From contig NZ_CAKLPX010000001.1 of the NCBI RefSeq assembly GCF_923077115.1, positions 1,612,001 through 1,676,000 on the forward strand: a DNA stretch of 64,000 bases. The letters run 5' to 3'. The notes under the pieces were generated by a model that made no database searches, was not told the origin of the DNA, and worked only from the letters and a program-made list of their open reading frames with translations. The stretch is from Sinobacterium norvegicum (GTDB lineage: Bacteria; Pseudomonadota; Gammaproteobacteria; Pseudomonadales; Sinobacteriaceae). Shown here piece by piece: positions 19,772 through 29,219 of this stretch (the first letter of the stretch is position 1; every line of letters begins with the position of its first letter). The position numbers and the translations under genes are program-made.

Positions 19772-22411
19772 TTAGCAGCTGGTAGGATCGATTTTTTCTG
19801 GGTCAATTCCGTATTTCTTAATCGCTTTTGTGACGACTGACAACTTGATTTCACCGTCATCGGCCAAAGCCTTAAGCGCCTTGATAACAATAAAGTAGCG
19901 ATTAACTTCAAAGAAGTGACGCAGTTTCTCACGCGAGTCCGAACGGCCGAAGCCATCGGTACCCAGCATGGCGAAACGACGAGGCATGAAGGGCAGCAGT
20001 TGATTCAAATATGACTTCATATAATCGGTGGCACCAACAATAGGGCCCTTGGTGTCGGCGAACGCTGCCGTCACAAATGGCACCTGTTGCTCCCCCTCAG
20101 GATGCAATAGATTCCAACGCTCACAGGCCAAACCATCGCGGCGCAATAAGTTAGCCGAGGTGACACTCCAAACATCCGCATCCACTTTCCAATCGGCAGA
20201 CAGCAACTCAGCCGCCGCTTCCACTTCGCGCAAAATAGTGCCTGAGCCCATCAACTGAACATTCAGTTTATGCTTGCCCTCAGCTTCTTTCAGCTTGTAA
20301 AGACCGTTGATAATGCCCTCTTCACAACCCTGAGGCATCTCGGGGTGAGTGTAGTTCTCGTTCATCACGGTCAGATAATAGAACACGTTCTCTTTATCCT
20401 GATACATCCGCTTGAGACCGTCCTGCATAATGACGGCAAGCTCGTGGGCGTATGTTGGATCGTAAGAAACACAGTTGGGAATCATATTAGCCATCAGATG
20501 ACTGTGACCATCCTGGTGCTGCAAACCCTCACCGTTGAGTGTCGTCCGGCCAGCAGTTGCGCCGATCAAGAAGCCACGCGCCTGCGAATCACCGGCAGCC
20601 CAAATCAAGTCCATCACACGCTGAAAACCGAACATCGAGTAGAAGATATAGTACGGCACCATTGGGTAGTTAGACGTGCTGTAAGAAGTTGCCGCTGCAA
20701 TCCAGGCAGAAGTAGCACCGGCCTCGTTAATCCCCTCTTCGAGAATTTGACCGCTTTGATCTTCCTTATAGAACATGATCTGATCATGATCATGTGGGGT
20801 ATATTGCTGACCCACTGAAGAGTAAATACCCAACTGACGGAACATCCCCTCCATACCAAAGGTACGTGCCTCATCGGGCACGATAGGAACAATACGCTCA
20901 CCAACTTGCTTATCTTTGGTCAGCGTTGACAGCATACGCACAAACGACATGGTCGTTGATATTTCACGCTTACCAGAGCCCTTAAGATGCGATTTAAAGG
21001 CATCCAGATCGGGACATTGTAGCGCTTCGAAATCGGGGTTGCGCGACGGAATCATGCCACCCAACTCTTCACGACGCTTGCGCATGTAGACCATTTCTGG
21101 GCTATCAGGCGCCGGACGATAATACGGGACGGTTTTCAGTTCGTCGTCACTCAATGGAATATTGAAACGGTCACGGAAGCCTTTCAGGGATTCCATATCG
21201 AGCTTCTTCAGCGAGTGCGTTTCGTTCTGAGCCTCACCCGCTGCACCGGTACCATAGCCTTTAACCGTTTGAGCAAGCACAACTGTTGGCTGCCCCTTAT
21301 GCTCAGTGGCGTTGGCGTAAGCAGCATAAACTTTATAAGGATCATGGCCGCCACGGTTGAGATACATAATATCCTCATCGGTTAAATCCTTAACTAATTC
21401 GAGCAACTCGGGGTACTTGCCGAAGAAATGCTCACGAGTGTAAGCACCACCATTAGCCTTGTAGTTCTGTAGCTCACCGTCACAGACTTCGTCCATACGC
21501 TTTTGCAGCAAACCTGTGGTGTCTTTTTCTAACAGAGCATCCCAGTGGCGCCCCCAGACAACCTTGATAACATTCCATCCAGCACCGCGGAAGACACCTT
21601 CCAGCTCCTGCATGATTTTACCGTTACCACGTACAGGGCCATCGAGACGCTGTAGATTACAGTTAACCACGAAAATCAAGTTGTCGAGTTGCTCACGGCC
21701 AGCCAGTGAAATGGCACCCAATGATTCTGGCTCGTCACACTCACCGTCACCAAGGAAAGCCCAGACCTTACGGTTAGTCTGATCAACCAGGCCACGCTTG
21801 TCTTGGTACTTCATCACGTGCGCTTGATAGATTGCTTGAATAGGACCCAGGCCCATAGAAACCGTTGGGAACTGCCAGTAATCTGGCATTAACCATGGGT
21901 GCGGATAGGAGGACAGGCCGTCGCCATCCACTTCACGGCGGAAATTATCAAGCTGATCCTCGCTGATACGACCCTCGAGATAAGAGCGTGCGTAAACCCC
22001 TGGAGCGGTATGGCCTTGATAGAAAACAAGATCGGCTTTTTCGCCACCCTTGAAGAAATAGTTAAAGCCGACATCATATAAGGTGGCACTGGATGAGAAA
22101 CTTGAAATATGGCCACCGAGACCGTCACTGTTATCATTGGCGCGCATTACCATGGCCAGGGCATTCCAGCGAATCATCGAGCGAATGCGGCGTTCAACAA
22201 ACAAATCGCCCGGCATCCGTCGCTCGGCTGTCGGCACAATAGTATTGCGGTATGGCGTGGTAATGGCTGAAGGCAGCTTTACGCCAACATCGGAGGCGCG
22301 CTCCGACAATTGATTGAGAAGAAAGGATGTACGCTCATGTCCAGCGTGATCGATAACGGAATCGATGGCATCCAGCCACTCGCGTGTTTCAATAGGATCT
22401 TGATCCTGCAT
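19772..22411 (-). CDS. aceE: Pyruvate dehydrogenase E1 component AceE
   Basis: A homodimeric, thiamine-diphosphate-dependent E1 of 879 residues, the usual size for the gammaproteobacterial form. It decarboxylates pyruvate and passes the acetyl group to the AceF lipoyl arms. Visible features include GGHISSFSSSATLY near residue 104, the ThDP-binding GDGECDEPES block near residue 228 with its NCN segment downstream, and RTTLNGEGLQHQDGHS in the C-terminal half. GGGG lies eight bases upstream of the ATG. A long upstream gap (22412-23009) with inverted repeats may carry the control region; no pdhR-type gene is adjacent. Confidence 0.97.
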   Translation of the reverse strand: MQDQDPIETREWLDAIDSVIDHAGHERTSFLLNQLSERASDVGVKLPSAITTPYRNTIVPTAERRMPGDLFVERRIRSMIRWNALAMVMRANDNSDGLGGHISSFSSSATLYDVGFNYFFKGGEKADLVFYQGHTAPGVYARSYLEGRISEDQLDNFRREVDGDGLSSYPHPWLMPDYWQFPTVSMGLGPIQAIYQAHVMKYQDKRGLVDQTNRKVWAFLGDGECDEPESLGAISLAGREQLDNLIFVVNCNLQRLDGPVRGNGKIMQELEGVFRGAGWNVIKVVWGRHWDALLEKDTTGLLQKRMDEVCDGELQNYKANGGAYTREHFFGKYPELLELVKDLTDEDIMYLNRGGHDPYKVYAAYANATEHKGQPTVVLAQTVKGYGTGAAGEAQNETHSLKKLDMESLKGFRDRFNIPLSDDELKTVPYYRPAPDSPEMVYMRKRREELGGMIPSRNPDFEALQCPDLDAFKSHLKGSGKREISTTMSFVRMLSTLTKDKQVGERIVPIVPDEARTFGMEGMFRQLGIYSSVGQQYTPHDHDQIMFYKEDQSGQILEEGINEAGATSAWIAAATSYSTSNYPMVPYYIFYSMFGFQRVMDLIWAAGDSQARGFLIGATAGRTTLNGEGLQHQDGHSHLMANMIPNCVSYDPTYAHELAVIMQDGLKRMYQDKENVFYYLTVMNENYTHPEMPQGCEEGIINGLYKLKEAEGKHKLNVQLMGSGTILREVEAAAELLSADWKVDADVWSVTSANLLRRDGLACERWNLLHPEGEQQVPFVTAAFADTKGPIVGATDYMKSYLNQLLPFMPRRFAMLGTDGFGRSDSREKLRHFFEVNRYFIVIKALKALADDGEIKLSVVTKAIKKYGIDPEKIDPTSC

Positions 22412-23009
22412 TTACTACCCCAACAATTTTAATGATGTCGCCTTACAAATGACCGTCATTAGCCGATCTTTAAGCTTGGCTGTCGAAACGCCCCCCGATA
22501 ACAGGGAAACGCATGTTGAATTCTTGCTACCTGGTATTACTCATCAAAAGACCCAGTCGTTCGACCCCAAGGCCTGGCTCAACACAATGTTGATACTCTC
22601 TGCCGACTAGGCGTTTACCAGTTGTTTAATCTAAATTGCTCGCCCAACACTGAATAAAGAAAGCGCAGGAAACTGTAAAATTTTTACATAATCAAAACCT
22701 ATAAGCAATATAAATATCATCAATACTACCACCAAAGCCTTGCGGGACAGCAGCTTTAGAGCAGTCTCTCGACAAAGTACAAAGGCTACAGATACCGTTG
22801 CTATTGACCTTTCAATTAAATCCGGCAGAGCGAGAGCAAGCAAAAACAGCGGTTTAACCAAAGTCACCAATCAACAGCTCAACAGGCGAAGACAGCGGGC
22901 TTCAAACAATTTGAGCTAAACTTTTGTTTAGCAACTAAACAGCGGTTTTGCCGCCTACTGTTTAATGTAGTATCTAATAAGCGGCTGACAATAAAAAATG
23001 CGTTGAAAC
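22412..23009. other. Long non-coding region upstream of aceE
   Basis: About 600 bases with no convincing gene. A possible minus-strand reading frame of 79 codons at 22631-22870 lacks a good ribosome site and family resemblance. The part nearest the M16-gene terminator holds overlapping inverted repeats (22915-22941). No clear PdhR-type palindrome was found. Confidence 0.5.
22915..22941. promoter_or_regulatory. Overlapping inverted repeats, candidate operator
   Basis: GCTAAAC-TTTT-GTTTAGC (7-4-7) at 22915-22932 shares its right arm with a second palindrome, TGTTTAG-CAA-CTAAACA, at 22925-22941. A further partial arm (CTGTTTAATG) lies near 22958. This looks like a multi-site operator, but the binding protein is unknown, and it is about 480 bases from aceE. 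Confidence 0.4.
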
Positions 23010-23045
23010 AAAAAAGCCCATACCAGCAAACTGATATGGGCTTTA
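23010..23045. terminator. Terminator after the M16 protease gene
   Basis: AAAAAAGCCCATA and TATGGGCTTTATT form a long stem with a short loop, with a T6 run on the minus strand. It lies 47 bases after the protease stop. Confidence 0.85.
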
Positions 23046-23091
23046 TTCAAACCAGATCAAACTCAAACGCTATTCGACCCCACAGCACGCA

Positions 23092-25950
23092 TTACTTGTA
23101 ATGGTAATACTGCTGCTGCGCCTTAAATTCAACAACACTGCCCAGTGGCACTGCCTGTAGTGGCGAGGTAAACGCTGGCGACTCTGTCTGCAGCCAGAGC
23201 GTGCGATCTAACTGACCGACAAAGCGCTGACGATAGAAGGACAGCCACTGCTGGTATTCCACCGCTTCTATGTGGCTGATCAACTGCTCACGCATCTCAA
23301 AATCATCGTAACCCAGGGCGATTTGGCGCCAGTAAATACCTGACTGCTGGCTGAGGTTTTCCGGTTCCTTGGCCACCGCCGCCACCAGCGCTTGGCGCTG
23401 ACGAATAAAGGCCTCCTCGCCCTCAATCTCAACCTGCTCGGCAAAGCCCGCGATAAACGCCAGCATCGAAGACTCAATTTTCTCTGGTGAGGCCGTTGGT
23501 GACTGCACTAACAGCATCAAGCCTGGAACCTTCAACGTCACCTTAGGCACACCGTAAACGATATAGCCAAGTTGCTGCTCAGTTCTCAACGAGCTATAAA
23601 ACGGCGCCTTCAACAATTGCGCTGTCACACCCATCAGCGCGCGCTCATCATAGCCATCACTGCGCCCCTGCACATAGAGCAAACCGGCAGCATCATTGTG
23701 ATTAACCGCCACCGTTCGCGACCAATTTTTCTCGGCAGGTAACACCACCACAGTATTTTCACCGGGGTTACCGCCACCCAGACTTAAGCTACTCACCGTC
23801 AGCTCAGCAAAATCTTTGGCCTGCTGCTCACTGTAGTTACCGTAAACCAGCATTTCCATCGCCGCCTGACTAAAGAACTGCTGACGATAGGTAAGGACAT
23901 CAGTCAGTTCGACCGACTCAATCGCAGCCAGCAGTTGTTTTTCGCTCCAGTAATGCAGCATTAGGCTTTCGTTAAGCGCTGTCACCAGACGACCATAAGG
24001 CGGCTGATAATCGGCATTGGCCCAGCCACGACGAAACTCATCTTTAATATTGTTAAACCGAGTCTGACTATAAGTTGGCTGCTGCAAACCATCGAGCAAC
24101 GCCTTTAACAACAATGGCTGCTTATCGGTATAACCGGCCACCTTTAACGACAGGCCACGGGTTGTCGCCGATACATCAAACTCAAGACCAGCCAACATCG
24201 CGGGATAACTAAAACTGTTAAGACTGTCATCGGCCAGGGCGGTCAGCAGCAACAGCTTAACGGCGTGATCTGCCGACTGCTGAGCGTCATCACTGCGCAG
24301 TGTCGCTCGCACCTCACCCTTGGGAATACGGAATTGTTGATCGGCACCATACCAGAGCTGGTAGCGCTGATTGTCAATAATTTTCTGCGGCAGCTGTGCC
24401 TCCGCCTTGTCGTTGAGCAAACTGAAGTCTTCGGCAATAAAGTCATTGGCCGCCGGCATGGTAATAGCGGAATTAGTGCCAACCTGAGCCCAGCCGCCCG
24501 TCGGCTGATAGCTGTAATCCGTGTGATAAAGCTCCGTCACCTTGTCGGTATTAACCGTGCGACTAGTTAACGTAATCATGGCGTTATCGGGCGAGATAAA
24601 GGTCAGCAGTTGCTCGACCAATTCTGGCTTATAAACATCCAGCATATAGGGAGCTGACAACACCTCAGAGGCCGGGTATTTCTTCAGCTGGCCAGCCAAA
24701 CCACTGACAGTGTGTATCGCTGCGGCTTTTTCCTGGTAGCGGAATCGAATATCCATCAGCTGGCGCTGCTGAGCAAACATCTGCTCATTCATGCCGTGCT
24801 GCTTGAACCGATTAACCGCCTGAAAAACAGCCTCGACCACCTGCGACCAATTGGCCTCGCCCTTGGCCGTCAAGCTCACCGAAATATTAAATAACCCGCC
24901 CCCATTATAATCGAGGCCGGCGCCGGCACTTAACCCCTCGGCCAAGCCCTGCTGTTTAAGGTATTCAAGCAGACTGCCCTCGCCCTCATGGCCCAACATG
25001 TCGCCGACAAAAAGTGCCGGCTTGGAACGATAAAACTGACGCTGCGAAGGAATCGGAAAGGCCAGACTGAGACTGCGCACATCTTTTAATGACTTAACCT
25101 GCATAAAGCCAGGCAGCTTATCCACCTCAAACAACGGCACGGTAATTTCGTTACTAGCAACCTCTGGGCTTGGGATCTCGGCAAAGCGACTGCGTACCAT
25201 CTGCTCCAACTCAGGCAGCGATTCACGCCCCAACACCACCAGACTCATCACCTCAGCGGAATAATGCTTGTTATAAAATGCCAACAAGTCGTCGCGTACC
25301 TTGTCGTCGTCACGGTCGGCCAAAGTCTGCAGGTTACCGACGGAGAACTTGGCCATCGGGTGAGCGGGGTTAACCTCCTGTCTCAGGGCATCCAGCGAGC
25401 GGCGGTATTCATTTTTCAGCTTCGACTTGTACTCCGAATAGACAGCATTCTTTTCGCGTTCAACATAGGCCTCGGTAAATAGCGGGGCGACGAAAAATCG
25501 CGAGAAACGGTCGAGCCCTCCAGCCAAGTATTCGGGTTCAATGTCGAAGAAATAGTTCGTATTTTCAAAGGCCGTATAGGCATTATGACTGCCGCTATGG
25601 GCACTGATATAAGCCTGATACGCCTCAGGCTCCGGGTAATTATCCGTACCCAAGAACAGCATGTGTTCAAGGAAATGCGCCAACCCCTCTCGGTCAGCTG
25701 GGTCCTGTGCAGAGCCAACGCCAACATCCAAGGCGGCGGCCGACTTATCGGTTTGCGGGTCAGAAATCAACAACACCTTGAGGCCGTTATCAAGCACTAA
25801 ACTACGATAATCCCTGCCATCATTAGGGCTTTTAATCACCTCACCACCCCGCTCTGAAGATTTAATGCCGTCGCCACAGGCTGTAAGTAATAGCGCAATA
25901 ATAATTAACGTACAGCGACTAACCACCGCCGCAGGTAGCTTCAAAACCAC
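23092..25950 (-). CDS. M16-family metalloprotease (insulinase/pitrilysin-like lipoprotein)
   Basis: A 952-residue zinc protease with the inverted motif HFLEH (about residues 92-96) and downstream Glu in ENAVYSEYK, typical of pitrilysin and insulin-degrading enzymes. It contains four M16-type domains, of which only the first is catalytic. A lipoprotein signal is visible (hydrophobic run then LLTAC), unlike periplasmic E. coli PtrA, so it is probably membrane-anchored in the periplasm. The GTG at 25950 is chosen because GGGAG lies seven bases upstream and it avoids overlap with the next gene; an upstream ATG at 26022 would add 24 residues and bury the signal. Confidence 0.9.
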   Translation of the reverse strand: MVLKLPAAVVSRCTLIIIALLLTACGDGIKSSERGGEVIKSPNDGRDYRSLVLDNGLKVLLISDPQTDKSAAALDVGVGSAQDPADREGLAHFLEHMLFLGTDNYPEPEAYQAYISAHSGSHNAYTAFENTNYFFDIEPEYLAGGLDRFSRFFVAPLFTEAYVEREKNAVYSEYKSKLKNEYRRSLDALRQEVNPAHPMAKFSVGNLQTLADRDDDKVRDDLLAFYNKHYSAEVMSLVVLGRESLPELEQMVRSRFAEIPSPEVASNEITVPLFEVDKLPGFMQVKSLKDVRSLSLAFPIPSQRQFYRSKPALFVGDMLGHEGEGSLLEYLKQQGLAEGLSAGAGLDYNGGGLFNISVSLTAKGEANWSQVVEAVFQAVNRFKQHGMNEQMFAQQRQLMDIRFRYQEKAAAIHTVSGLAGQLKKYPASEVLSAPYMLDVYKPELVEQLLTFISPDNAMITLTSRTVNTDKVTELYHTDYSYQPTGGWAQVGTNSAITMPAANDFIAEDFSLLNDKAEAQLPQKIIDNQRYQLWYGADQQFRIPKGEVRATLRSDDAQQSADHAVKLLLLTALADDSLNSFSYPAMLAGLEFDVSATTRGLSLKVAGYTDKQPLLLKALLDGLQQPTYSQTRFNNIKDEFRRGWANADYQPPYGRLVTALNESLMLHYWSEKQLLAAIESVELTDVLTYRQQFFSQAAMEMLVYGNYSEQQAKDFAELTVSSLSLGGGNPGENTVVVLPAEKNWSRTVAVNHNDAAGLLYVQGRSDGYDERALMGVTAQLLKAPFYSSLRTEQQLGYIVYGVPKVTLKVPGLMLLVQSPTASPEKIESSMLAFIAGFAEQVEIEGEEAFIRQRQALVAAVAKEPENLSQQSGIYWRQIALGYDDFEMREQLISHIEAVEYQQWLSFYRQRFVGQLDRTLWLQTESPAFTSPLQAVPLGSVVEFKAQQQYYHYK

Positions 25951-25979
25951 GGAAATTCTCCCACAAAAATAATCGTTTT

Positions 25980-27053
25980 CTATAAGTTTGGTTGCGCAGG
26001 CAGCTCTTTTGCCGAGGGCCACGCATTAATGAGAGCCTTGACCAGCGTAGCCAAGGGTATGGCAAAAAACACCCCCCACAACCCCCAAAAACTGCCGAAC
26101 ACCAAAACCGCCAGAATAATCGCCACCGGATGCAGGTTAACCGCTTCTGAGAACAACAGCGGCACCAACACATTGCCATCGATAGCCTGGATGATTAAAT
26201 AGACCGTCATTAGCCAGAAAAATTCATTTGTCGGCCCCCATTGCATGTAGGCAATCACCGCCACAGGCAACGTGACCACTGCGGCACCGATATAGGGAAT
26301 CAATACCGACAGTCCCACCAACAGGGCCAGCAGCGCCGCATACTGTAAGCCCATCAGGGCAAAAGCTATGTACGTAAAGACGCCAACCACAAGAATTTCG
26401 ATGACTTTACCGCGAATGTAGTTAGCCACCTGTTCATCCATTTCCTGCCAAATACGGTGCATCATCGGGCGCGAAGCAGGCAGAAAACTGGCAAACCAAC
26501 TGAGAATCTGACGTTTATCCTTGAGCATGAAAAAGATCAGTATCGGTACCAAAATAGCGTAAACCGCCAGCGCCGCCAGATTCAATAAATTCGCCAGCGA
26601 GAAAGACAGCAAGAACTGCCCCATGGCCGCCATCTCATTAGTCGCCGTGGTAACAATGCCGTTAAACTGATCGGCTGTTAATATATCGGGGTAACGCTGA
26701 TGCAGCTCGCCCAGTAACTCCTGCGCCTTAGCCACCATATTCGGCAACTCCTGAAACAGTGATACCGCCTGCTTCCACACCATTGGCATCACCACCAGCA
26801 TCAGCGCGGCACAGCCGGCGACAAACAAGCTAAAACTTAAAGCCAAGGCAAAACCAGGGCGCAGCCCCCATGACTTTAGCTTCTCTATCAGACCATCGAG
26901 CAAGTATGCCAATACCACACTGGTAATCACCGGTGCCAGTATATCGCTCAAGCCTACGATCAACGTCAGTGTCACCAGAATAATGAGCAGCAGCAGCACC
27001 GCCTCTTCATCACCGAAGAGGCCGTCCATCCATTTTTGAAATACCTTTAACAC
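25980..27053 (-). CDS. AI-2E-family membrane transporter (PerM-like)
   Basis: A 357-residue integral membrane protein with seven to eight hydrophobic helices, matching the AI-2E/PerM permease family. The family block LLALLVGLSVLIPYIGAA is visible near residue 240, with the final GLWGVFFAIPLATLVKALI helix. Members export autoinducer-2, act as Na+/H+ antiporters, or have no known substrate, so function is not assigned. The start is GTG at 27053 (an ATG at 27029 is possible). It lies 26 bases after the TusA-like gene and 29 bases before the M16 protease, so the three may be one transcript. Confidence 0.85.
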   Translation of the reverse strand: MLKVFQKWMDGLFGDEEAVLLLLIILVTLTLIVGLSDILAPVITSVVLAYLLDGLIEKLKSWGLRPGFALALSFSLFVAGCAALMLVVMPMVWKQAVSLFQELPNMVAKAQELLGELHQRYPDILTADQFNGIVTTATNEMAAMGQFLLSFSLANLLNLAALAVYAILVPILIFFMLKDKRQILSWFASFLPASRPMMHRIWQEMDEQVANYIRGKVIEILVVGVFTYIAFALMGLQYAALLALLVGLSVLIPYIGAAVVTLPVAVIAYMQWGPTNEFFWLMTVYLIIQAIDGNVLVPLLFSEAVNLHPVAIILAVLVFGSFWGLWGVFFAIPLATLVKALINAWPSAKELPAQPNL

Positions 27054-27079
27054 CGATCATTCACCATTGTCGTTTTCGT

Positions 27080-27304
27080 TTAATCTGCTTTTTTCTCTAA
27101 TAAATAGCAGTATTCGCCGTTATTTTGCTCAGCGTTCAACAGCAAATGCCCACTCTGTTCGGCAAAGACGGCAAAATCACGCCACGAGCCACTGTCTGTT
27201 GCCAGCACCTGTACTCGCTCACCTGCGTTAACGCTATTCAACCCTTTTTTTGCCTTCAGCAGCGGCATCGGGCAGCTCAAACCTCGGGCATCCACTTCTA
27301 ACAT
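27080..27304 (-). CDS. TusA-family sulfurtransferase
   Basis: A 74-residue protein with the TusA/SirA signature: DARGLSCPMPLLKAKK at the N-terminus with the sulfur-carrying Cys at residue 11 and the CPxP motif. Family members relay persulfide sulfur, for example to tRNA 2-thiolation or other acceptors. The ATG at 27304 has AGG nine bases upstream and matches homologues; a longer reading from 27376 would add an unlikely Cys/His-rich leader. First gene before the permease and M16 protease. Confidence 0.85.
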   Translation of the reverse strand: MLEVDARGLSCPMPLLKAKKGLNSVNAGERVQVLATDSGSWRDFAVFAEQSGHLLLNAEQNNGEYCYLLEKKAD

Positions 27305-27529
27305 GTCAACCAACCTATAATGAATGAAAAAAATATGCGCGCTCAGAATCGGGCAACAGCCACCATCATCACACAATCACGGAGCATACAGTGTTTACTG
27401 GGGCGATTATTTAATATTAGACAAAACTATCAACTATTTAAGCATTTTATTGTCACAGTAGTATGAAATAATTGGCAAACACACCCGCTATCTGATTTAG
27501 TGAGCACTTTAACTATCCCAAGCCCAACT

Positions 27530-29008
27530 ATGCGTTTGAAAACCATCCACACAATTAAGAGGCTCAGCGTAGCACTGGCACTCAGCTGCGCCATACTCTT
27601 TAGCGGCTCGTTCAGCCTGGCGCAAACCAGTGACCTGAACCTCCCGACGCTGGGCAACTCCGGCGCCAATATGTTTTCCGACGATCAAAAATACGACCTT
27701 GGCCGCGCCTGGCTGATGGCATTTCGCGGTCAGGCACCGACCGTCGACGACCCTATTATCTACGATTATCTCGAGCATTTAATCTATCGCCTTGCCCAGC
27801 ACAGCCAATTACAGGATAGGCGTATTGATATTGTTGTCGTCGCCAACCCGACACTCAACGCCTTTGCCGTACCCGGTGGCGTGGTAGGGGTTCACAACGG
27901 CATCTTCATCAACGCCAAGAATGAAGCCCAACTCGGCTCGATCCTGGCCCACGAATTAGCTCACCTCAGCCAACAGCATTTTGAACGGGGGGTCGAGGCA
28001 CGCCAACGCTCGACTATCCCAACCATGGCCGGTCTGCTAGCCGGTATTGTCCTCGCCGCCACCACCGGCAGTGACGCCGGTATTGCCGCCATCGCTGCCA
28101 GCCAGGCTGGCGCCATCCAAAGCCAGTTACGGTTCTCTCGTCAGAACGAACAAGAAGCCGACCGTATTGGCATGCAAACCATGGTCGACGCGGGCCTAGA
28201 CCCGAGGCAGTCCGCGGCTATGTTTGAGGAAATGCAACGAGCCAGCCGCTATTACGGCAACCGCGCCCCTGAATTCCTGCTCACTCACCCCTTGACAGAA
28301 ACCCGAATCAGCGACGCCAAGACCCGTGGCGACCGCTACCCTGCCGGTGGTTCAGTCAACTCGATCGACTACGCCATCGTGCAGGCCAGGGTGCGCATTT
28401 ATTACGAAGAAAACCCTCAGTCGGCAATTAAGTTCTTTCGCGCCAAAATTAACACCACCCAGGGCGTTGAGCTGGAGTCCAATCACTACGGCCTCGCCAT
28501 CGCTCTCACCGACGCCGGACGCTATGAAGAAGCGCGAAAGGAATTAACACCACTGCTCGAAAAACGCCGTAACAACATCCCCTATCAGCTTGCCGATACC
28601 AAGCTGCTCGCGGCCAGCGGGCAAGCTAAGCAGGCACAACTGCGGCTTCAGCAACTGCTGAAAATCAACCCCACCAATTACCCATTGATGCAAAGCTATG
28701 CCAAGCTTCTCCTGGCCACCAATCAAATTCAAGCCTCCAGGGATGTCTGGCTAAGACTGTCGGAGCTATACCCCAACCAACCCTCTATTTGGTATCAATT
28801 AGCCGAGGTACAAGGGCTGTCGGGTAATATCAAGGCTGTACATACAGCCAGAGCGGAATATTTTTTATTAGCTGGCAACCCCGATGCTGCCACACGACAC
28901 CTCAACTATGCGCTAAAGTTGGTCGAGGGTGACTACTTGCAGACAGAGATTATTCAGCAAAAAATTCGCGATATCCAAGCGTGGAAACAGCGATTAAATT
29001 TGAAGTAA
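27530..29008 (+). CDS. Periplasmic M48 metalloprotease with TPR repeats (BepA-like)
   Basis: A signal peptide (about residues 1-32, ending SLAQ) is followed by an M48 zinc protease domain with HELAH at residues 141-145 and the downstream Glu in NEQEADRIG. The second half carries tetratricopeptide-like helices (ALTDAGRYEEARKEL and similar). This arrangement matches BepA (YfgC), which handles outer-membrane protein and LptD quality control in the periplasm. Length 492 matches the family. The ATG at 27530 is chosen because it begins a typical signal peptide; a GTG 30 bases earlier is possible. Divergent from the TusA gene. Confidence 0.9.
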   Translation: MRLKTIHTIKRLSVALALSCAILFSGSFSLAQTSDLNLPTLGNSGANMFSDDQKYDLGRAWLMAFRGQAPTVDDPIIYDYLEHLIYRLAQHSQLQDRRIDIVVVANPTLNAFAVPGGVVGVHNGIFINAKNEAQLGSILAHELAHLSQQHFERGVEARQRSTIPTMAGLLAGIVLAATTGSDAGIAAIAASQAGAIQSQLRFSRQNEQEADRIGMQTMVDAGLDPRQSAAMFEEMQRASRYYGNRAPEFLLTHPLTETRISDAKTRGDRYPAGGSVNSIDYAIVQARVRIYYEENPQSAIKFFRAKINTTQGVELESNHYGLAIALTDAGRYEEARKELTPLLEKRRNNIPYQLADTKLLAASGQAKQAQLRLQQLLKINPTNYPLMQSYAKLLLATNQIQASRDVWLRLSELYPNQPSIWYQLAEVQGLSGNIKAVHTARAEYFLLAGNPDAATRHLNYALKLVEGDYLQTEIIQQKIRDIQAWKQRLNLK

Positions 29009-29021
29009 TGGCCGCCGCCGC

Positions 29022-29052
29022 AAAAAAAGCTGACAACACAGTCAGGTTTTTT
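29022..29052 (+). terminator. Terminator after the BepA-like gene
   Basis: CTGAC-AACACA-GTCAG stem flanked by A7 and T6 runs, 14 bases after the stop codon. Confidence 0.75.
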
Positions 29053-29054
29053 CT

Positions 29055-29082
29055 GTTACAGCGTTAACTAGCAAGGTATAAT
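29055..29082 (+). promoter_or_regulatory. Possible sigma-70 promoter of glcB
   Basis: GTTACA and a perfect TATAAT are separated by 16 bp, 138 bases before the glcB start. Downstream, at 29160-29177, TAGGCC-CAGCTA-GGCCTA forms an inverted repeat that might be an operator in the leader. Confidence 0.4.
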
Positions 29083-29219
29083 TGGCCTATTACAACCGAA
29101 TAACAGCCACTGCTATTCACCATAATTATAATGCTTATCGAACTAATCACTCTACTAAATAGGCCCAGCTAGGCCTAAAATACAGTCAACTTATAGATAC
29201 GCTTTTAAAAGGTTTTATT

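Noticed and set aside
18801-19775. 324-codon open frame on the plus strand
   Set aside because: It is antisense to the three lipoyl repeats and linkers of aceF; the Ser/Thr/Ala-rich product is a by-product of the repeated codons.
22631-22870. 79-codon hydrophobic minus-strand frame upstream of aceE
   Set aside because: GTG start without a good ribosome site, no family match and composition unlike neighbours; a very small membrane protein cannot be fully excluded.
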